Shown: in pieces, positions 56,880 to 64,000 of the stretch
Numbering within the stretch: the first letter of the stretch is position 1
Layout: every line of letters starts with the position of its first letter
Assembly (NCBI GenBank): GCA_016748015.1
Contig: JAAOMT010000681.1
Coordinates: 122,069 to 186,068, forward strand
From: Geosiphon pyriformis
Taxonomy: Eukaryota > Glomeromycota > Glomeromycetes > Archaeosporales > Geosiphonaceae
DNA: 64,000 nt
Direction: 5' to 3'
The notes under the pieces: generated by a model
Database searches by the model: none
Told to the model about the DNA's origin: nothing
What the model saw: only the letters and a program-made list of their open reading frames with translations
Position numbers and translations under genes: made by a program

Positions 56880-58260
56880 TCAAATATTCAGAATCTCTTG
56901 TAAATTATGCCTTTAGGTTCAGAGGAAACTATTTATTTTATCTCGATGTTAAAAGTGTCATGGAAGCGTTTTTATTGAAAGAGAGCTAAAATCTTATTTC
57001 AGGGTAAGTAAATAAAATACTTTTGGGAATTTCTAAAAGCCCACATTTTGTTAGTTTGGATCGACCTCGGAGGAAGCTAATAAATAACCTCAGCTATTTT
57101 TTGCGATCGATTTCAAAATTAATTTCCTGATCAATTATTATTAAAACAATCAATGAAAAACTGGATATCTTATTTATTTCCCTCTCTGATTAAGTGATGT
57201 TTGACGAAAGAAGAGATAATTTATGAATTTTTTTATTTCGGCCAAAAATAGTTAACTGAGCGCTGAGTCGATTTGCTAGTACTGATTCTCCCTTATCTTT
57301 TTATGAACAACTCCGTTAATAAATCTTTCCTTCTTTGCCTTAAATTATATTTCTTACCGATTTCATCCTGCAATTTCGTCCACCAAAATTAAAAAGTGTC
57401 ACTTATTTAATTATCGGGTACCTTATATTTCAAACTCTATCAATAATAATACATATATTTATTTTAGGATATCAAATACCATCTGCCACGACTGATAATC
57501 AATACGAATCATCATCATCATCATCATCATCATCATGTTTAACAAATATGAACAAGTTTATTTTGATCAATCTGATAATTAAAAATTGGGATTTGTAATA
57601 TTCAAAGAAACAGATTTGCGTTTCAATAGAATATTCGAAGTTTTATTAATATTACCCCATTAAAAAATATATATATATATTTCAATACTTTACTCTGCTC
57701 TTACTAACGTGTACTTTCAAAGTAAAAGAGTTGTTATCAAAACTAAAGTCTGTAGTTTATACCTTTTTACTTTATTCTTCCGGAGATGTATATAGCTTTA
57801 GAATTAAGATCCAAACTTAAGCACAACTTACTTTAATTATTGTTCAGATATCTTATTTATCATGTTTTCTGTGAGCAAATTAACTTGCATTCTGTACGCC
57901 ATTATTATTGGTTATTAATCTTCAAAATAAGTAATTAGCAACACCATAGTTGAGAGCATACTAAACTAATAGATTATTAAAGTATTTATATATGAAAAAA
58001 ATTATTTCTAACCAATAATAAAATCTCTAAACTATATAATAACTATTGTGAGCTTTTTTTTTGCAATTTCTTTTGGCCTCATATCTCTTTTTTCTCTTTT
58101 TTGTTTTATTTTATAATTATTCTTTATACGCTTCGATTAAATGAAATTCATTAAAATAATACGCGTGATTATATTCAGATCTCGATCCTTTATTATTTGT
58201 TGATTGCTTAAAAATTTTGATAAAATTTTAAAAACAAGAAATAACCTTCTTTGTCGATAG
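56880..58260. other. Region upstream of the P450 gene, no gene seen
   Basis: The P450 promoter must lie in the first few hundred bases. No clear TATA or operator-like motif stands out. From 57600 the sequence is AT-rich and featureless apart from short AT repeats near 57667. Confidence 0.45.
57508..57536. repeat. (ATC)n microsatellite
   Basis: About ten ATC units. The same motif as at 32465-32486. Confidence 0.85.
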
Positions 58261-58267
58261 GTTTCCC

Positions 58268-58490
58268 CCATTTGCCAAAAACCTTTATTTTTGTTTAGTA
58301 TCTGCTGTTGAAACTAAACCGATAATGTGATTTTCGATGAACAATATTTGTTTGTAGTGAGGGATCTCCATTGATATTTGTTGCCCATTGCCAAAACCTT
58401 ATTTTTGTTTGGTATCTGCTGTTAAAACTATACTGAAAATGTAATCTTGAACAAACAATATTTGTTGGATGGTGAAGGATATCATTGCAA
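58268..58490. repeat. Imperfect tandem duplication, about 116 bp unit
   Basis: Unit 1 (58268-58383) and unit 2 (58384-58490) share ttgccaaaaacctttatttt / ttgccaaaaccttatttttg, gtatctgctgttgaaac / gtatctgctgttaaaac and aacaatatttgtt, with about 15-20 percent drift by eye. No coding signal. Confidence 0.65.
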
Positions 58491-58599
58491 ATTATCGCTT
58501 ATTGTCTTGAATTTAAAATTCCTAAAAAAAGGTATAACTTGAAATATCCTGGGAATGGTTTAGATTATTTAGGAATACATCTATTACACAAGAGATGAA

Positions 58600-58960
58600 T
58601 ATATTTTCTTTCTATGCACAACTACAATTTTTTTATGAGCAATAAATATATGTTTTGTTTGCTTTCTGGAGTTCAGCTTTAACATGAATGTTTATTTCGA
58701 TCTTTTGTTTGCCATGTAAAATCAAATCAAATGTTAATCCAAAAAAAATTAGAGGTGAATTAAAAAGACCTGCCATCTCACAATTGTTTGAAAACGTGAT
58801 GTCTGGCAACCGAAATCCAAATATGAATGAGAAATTTTTGTTTCGCAACAGAAAGTTCGAATCTTATCGTTGGTTGGTTTTTTTCAAAAGAACTCTATTA
58901 CTTTCCCACATTAAAACAAAATTATTTCATTAGGGTAGCACGAAATAAATATAACTTATT
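58600..58960. other. Two overlapping unassigned frames
   Basis: A plus-strand frame at 58688-58933 and a minus-strand frame at 58633-58848 overlap in a patch of better composition. Neither has a domain I recognise, and no intron or signal peptide decides between them. Confidence 0.25.
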
Positions 58961-61900
58961 ACATAATATCATTTATATATATCAATGAGTATAATGAAGC
59001 CTTAAATATTAATTATTGATTGACCGATTCATTCATTAATTAATTTATTAATTTATTTATAAAAAATTGATGCAGCCAAGAAAAGTTTATTATCAGAAAA
59101 TCTTGAACATTGCTATACATAATAATTGTTGTTGATTTTAAAGCACCCTTACTAGAACTATGTTTCTGAATCAAAACGGAAACTCTAATTTCACCAAAAC
59201 TGATAAGTCAGAATATAAATTCTGGGTATATTACAACTTTAAATCTTTTCAGCGCATGATTTAAAATGAATTCCACCAAAATTGCAAAAGATCTCAATAC
59301 ACAATTTCCCATACGGCTGTTTTAGATGAGGAGCTTAGCTTTTTATTTTTAAAATTTCATGTTAATTGCTATTGCTTTTATTACACTCATTTTGACAGCT
59401 TTATATTTAAAAAGAAGAAAATTTCTCAGTTTTTATTATTACAAATCATAAATTTAAATAACTTTATTAAATAAGGGTAATAACCTTGCAGTCATTCTTA
59501 TTTTACTGACATCACATTTGTTATAAACAATCAAAAATAATTCCAATTCACAATTATTCTTGTCTTTGATAAAAAGGACACATATATATGAGATGTCCGA
59601 AAATCTGCAAACCTTGTTATAACCTCAAAGATTTTAAGGTAACCTGTAAAAATTAATAATTGAGTCATTTAAAAACTAAGATATAAAAATTATATATACA
59701 CTATTCAGCTATATAAAAAAAGGAAAAGGGAAAATTTATATAAACAAGCATAATTTTTGTGTACAAATTGCTAGTTAATAAAATTTATGGATAAATAATC
59801 TTTTAGCTATTGTGATGAGATCGAGATCACGTAAATAAAATGCAAAAAATTGAAAAGCTAAAGAGTTTCAAGCTAATTTTTATGATTATTAATTTTGAAT
59901 CTTAATATGTTAACTTTATTACTAAAATAAAAATAATAATAATAATAATAATAATAAACCCAATTTTATGCTTAAAGATTTTATTTTGATATAAACATTT
60001 TAAATTTTTATTTACTGTTAATTAAATAATAAGTAAAAATAAAAGCTTTTTTATGATTAAAAATCAATCAAATTTCTAATTTATGACCAATCTTTATATA
60101 TATTATTATAATTTTTTTAAAATAAAATATTCTAACATTAGAAATTTATTATGTTATATCATATGGTTAATTTAACCATATTAATTAAATTTGTATAGTT
60201 ATGTTCTTTTGTAATTAAAGATGAAATTATTTTCAAGGTCATAAATAAAAGTTTCATAATAAAAAACTATTAGATAATTAATAAAATTTTAAGGTGTACC
60301 TTTGCAACTGCCGCTTCATAACATCTATCTGTATTTTGCTATTAAACCTAGCTAAAACTGTTTTCATATAAAAATATTCTTATTTTTATAGTCTTTATTT
60401 GGGTAAATAAAGCTTATTGAATGGTAAATCTTTTCACCCATCGCTAACAAAATTCCCTATCATTCACTCACTTTACGATAAAAATACTAATTTAATTTAA
60501 TAAAAATTTTTTTCACGAAATTGGCATTATCTCAGCTGGTGTATTAAAAATTTTGGATTTATGCATAAACTACTTATATTAAATATTGTGTATAACCCGC
60601 CAACAAAAATTTTAATATTAGTGTTTTTTACTGTTTTTGCATTCATTAAAAAATACTAATGGTTTTTAATTTTCTATGAAACGCTCCTAAAATATCATGC
60701 GTTTTGGTGCTTACTTTTCAATTTTATATTTATATTTATTTTATCAGAGAAAATAACTTCTGCTTAATTATAAATGGTTTGATTTTGATCTGTGGAATAA
60801 CATATGTAATATTTTATAGCAATATATTGTTGTGAATTCATGTTCAAGGATTTTTGTAATTTGGAAAATATTCATAATTTTCATGTATTCTAAAAAAATT
60901 ATTTTTTTGACTTAATATAAATAAATATTACTGTTTAACATAATATTAGTAAATTTTAAAGTAACCTATTATCACATTTGTTTATAATTTTTATTTATAT
61001 TATCATTTTTCAATGTAATTTTTTGAAAAATCTTCTGAATATCTGTTTGCTACAGTAAATTTTTAAAGCTATATTTTATTTTAAAATTTTATATTTAGCA
61101 AAAAAGTCATTGTAAATTTTTATATATAAATATGAGTGTTAATCTTTTTGAGTTTTACATATTATTATTTTAAATAAGATTATAAATTTAATAAATATTT
61201 AAATTTACATCTAAAATTTATAAAAATTATATTCAAAATATATTTTCTTTGATTATAAAATAATTAAAAGTATTAATTAATACAAAAAATGTTAAGATTA
61301 CTGGATATTTTAAATTTTGTGCATAAAATTCATATTTTTGTCTGCAATAAAAAAATGCTTAAAATATTTATGAAAAATAATTATTTTTGCTTTCACAATT
61401 AAATTACTACCAAACATAAAATAGTTTAAAATACAATAATTATAAATATATAATTGATATTTTACTAAATTAAAATTGTTTTATATTAGGTTTAAAATTA
61501 TATTATTAACAAACTAATTGTTTTTCAGTGGAATATTATTTTGAATAAATTGCAACAAATATATAGTGAAAAATATTACATATTGTTAAATAAAACTATT
61601 GTTTTATATATATTTCTTTTACAATGCTTTACGGGTTGCTGATCACGTGCGGACAAAGCATGAGTTGCGTCTATAATAAATTGTCTTTAATTTTATATTT
61701 ATTTACTATCTAATTCAAATAATTATAAGAAAAGTAAAGATTTCTTTTTTTACTCTTTATCTTGATTGTGATTATGAAATTAAAAAAGAAAATTTATTAT
61801 TATTATTGATATAAATTAAAAATTTAAAAATAATATTTTTTGCAGAAAAAAATTGTACTCTAAAAATTAACAAAATTACTTTTTTTGCAATATAAACAAA

Positions 61901-64000
61901 ATAGTTTGTTAGTTTATTTTTTTACTTGATTAACAATTTAATTTTTTTATTTGAAAAATAAATAGAGTAAATCGTTAATTATCTTTGAAAATTTGGAATA
62001 AAAACTAAAACTAAAATTAAACTTCAAAATTTTATTACTTTAATAAAAAAAATATAAATTAAGAAAAAATTTAATTAATTAAGAAAATAAATAATTAAAT
62101 AATAATAATATAACCGAAATATTATAAAATAAAATTTTATTAAAATAATTAAAAAACTTTTAGCTAAAAACAAATAAATAATGAAACAACCTAATATTCA
62201 TCAGCAATAAAATTGTATATATAATTATTAATCAATTAGAATATAATAAAAATAATATTAAATATTGTATTTAAGGTATATAAAAAATAAAAAATAATAA
62301 TTAATACCTAAATAATAATAATTAGCTAAAAGTAAAATTAAAAAAATTTTATTTTTTGTATTTTTATGATTACACTTAGAACAAAAAGTAAAAAAATTGT
62401 AAATACTTTATTATTTAAAGTTACTAATAGTATTTTTACCAAAAATATACTTACAACTATAAAGTTTACTCAATAAAACTTTTTTAAAGCATTTTTTTTA
62501 AATAATATTGAAATAAGTTAGTCTTTTGCTAATTTTAAAGCATTTTTTTTTGACTTTAAAAACTATAAATAATAATAATAATAATAATAATATATATGGT
62601 TTTATGCAGTATAATAAAAACAATAAAAATTAATAAAACAATATTAATTATGCAATTTTGACATTAAATAATGTGAAATGTTAAACTTTACAATATAATT
62701 AAATTGAAAAAAACATTTAGTATTTATTAATTTGACCAAATTGTAAATAAATAAAAATATATATAACTTTAATTTGCTGTTTCAATCTAATACAATTTTT
62801 ATAATTTTATTAATAACAATCATACTATAAGTTAAAGATACTTAAAATAAAGAGTTTGGTCCAATTAGTTGTTTTTTTCTTTGACTAAAATATATTGTGC
62901 ATTAAAATTAATAAAGTTGTACATCAAAGAAATAGGTGATCGATATTAAATAGTTTTAAAAATTTCCTGATAAATATTAATCGTATTATTTTTTGAATTA
63001 ATTTTTTTTTATTTGGCAAGTATATCAGTTAGTATTAGATTTTCTGTAGACAAACAATTAAAATAGCTTGATTTAACAAATTATAAAGAACTTTAAAGCA
63101 AACTGCTATTTAATCCAAATTTTTATTTGTTAAGTGAATTTGAAATTGATAATGCTTCTTTTATAAAAATCAAAGTTTTAGTTAACAATGTAAATAATAC
63201 CAAAAATTTATTAACACCTAACTATAAAAATTGAGAAAATGTAAAAGCATCTGGCATAATCAAAAAATAAAAATTGAAAAAGAAAAATAGTTAAAAAGCA
63301 AAAGAGAAGAGCACTTGATAATAAAAGAAAAAACCAGAATATATACTTTTGAATTGATTACATTATTGTTATGATTATGCAAAAACTTTCAGCTAATAAA
63401 GTTGAATTGAGAAATGTTAAAAATTAGAGCAATAATAAAAGCTTTAGAAACTCTAAATTTTTACTTTATCAGAACTAAATAATAAGAATGGAAACATTAA
63501 TTTTCAAAGTAGCAGCCTAAGTAGTATGGATGAATCTCTCATATTGAAATGTTGTAATTTTCAAATCTCAACTCCAAGTCAATCGATCCAAACTTTTCTT
63601 CAGTTAAAAAATTTACATTTTTTCATGAGCCTAATAGTCATTATTTGAATCTTATATAGTTTTGGGAGTGGGGTATTTGTGATATGTAAGTTGTAGAACA
63701 AGGAAATTGTCAAAGTAGACTATAATTAATGTTATAAAATAACAAAGTAAAAGATTAACTTTTTTGTAATACAAAAAACAAATTAAAAACCTAATAGTAA
63801 TCATTTAATATTGATGCATTGACAGGTCTAATGATAAAAACATATATAGAGTATATAAATACTACTCTTATTAGTTTAGCACTTTGATATAAATTTCCTT
63901 GTCTTCTTTAAAAATCATAGATTTTTGATCACTAATCCACTCTTTGAATAATTTTAAAGAAACTTATTAAATGGATAATGTTAAATAAAAAGATGTATAA
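58960..64000. other. AT-rich interval, no gene seen
   Basis: Five kilobases of AT-rich DNA with (AAT)n runs at 59932-59956 and near 62566-62590. A short CpG-containing island lies at 61622-61678 (see findings). From about 63300 to 63500 weak plus-strand traces (REEHLIIKEKTRIYTFELIT) suggest a decayed retroelement. Nothing else is readable. Confidence 0.45.
59932..59956. repeat. (AAT)n microsatellite
   Basis: Eight AAT units. A similar run lies at 62566-62590. Confidence 0.8.

Noticed and set aside
61622-61678. tRNA gene.
   Set aside because: No acceptor-stem pairing, no T-loop consensus and too short.
2000-64000. Organellar origin, suggested by the very high AT content.
   Set aside because: Spliceosomal GT-AG introns, LINE and Gypsy elements and nuclear gene families are present, and no mitochondrial genes are seen.
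1-64000. CRISPR array or bacterial island.
   Set aside because: No regularly spaced identical repeats and no Shine-Dalgarno-led operons. The tandem repeats present are degenerate minisatellites.

Overview
The window looks like nuclear DNA of an arbuscular mycorrhizal fungus (Glomeromycotina). Genes are split by short GT-AG introns. The gene content is typical of that group: kinase-like proteins with Sel1 tails, a Crinkler-like kinase, small secreted cysteine-rich proteins, and LINE and Ty3/Gypsy families I recognise from these genomes. Most of the 64 kb is extremely AT-rich and nearly free of CpG. The gene-bearing islands keep CpG and ordinary codon use. No bacterial operon, CRISPR array, tRNA or rRNA was found.

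Layout. 1-2.0 kb: minisatellites and a dead Sel1-repeat gene. 2.0-4.4 kb: AT-rich decay with a Ty3/Gypsy reverse transcriptase relic (-). 4.5-6.5 kb: a three-exon coiled-coil/nuclease-like/kinase gene with one frameshift (+). 7.4-9.6 kb: LINE copy A with an internal deletion. 10.0-21.8 kb: a near full-length LINE copy B (+), split at 10957-16277 by a Gypsy element (-) that has recognisable LTRs, gag, protease and dUTPase traces but no RT or integrase. 21.8-25.2 kb: AT-rich, no clear gene. 25.3-25.9 kb: weak DUF4097-like traces. 27.3-28.9 kb: a ten-exon HSD10-type dehydrogenase with two frameshifts. 29-31 kb: gag zinc-knuckle fragments, an unknown broken gene (-) and a kinase N-lobe fragment. 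32.5-35.0 kb: a helical-domain/pseudokinase/Sel1 gene with lesions. 35-43 kb: AT-rich, with a Tc1/mariner remnant and an Ig-like fragment. 43.0-43.9 kb: LINE fragment C. 44.2-47.2 kb: three related small secreted cysteine-rich genes. 47.6 kb: a MITE-like palindrome. 48-54.7 kb: AT-rich decay. 54.8-56.9 kb: an eight-exon cytochrome P450 (-) with two frameshifts. 57-64 kb: microsatellites and AT-rich decay.

Two themes stand out. First, the repeats, and one Sel1 gene, carry stops where Gln and Trp codons are expected, and catalytic Asp codons read as Asn. This is the expected result of C-to-T/G-to-A mutation (RIP-like or methylcytosine deamination). Second, the CpG-bearing islands hold candidate symbiosis and signalling genes. 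The strongest are the paralogous secreted cysteine-rich cluster at 44-47 kb and the helical-domain/pseudokinase/Sel1 architecture at 32.5-35 kb. Several otherwise well-kept genes carry single-base indels, so they are either recent pseudogenes or contain residual assembly errors. Family assignments rest on motifs read by eye and on remembered family features. No database search was possible.
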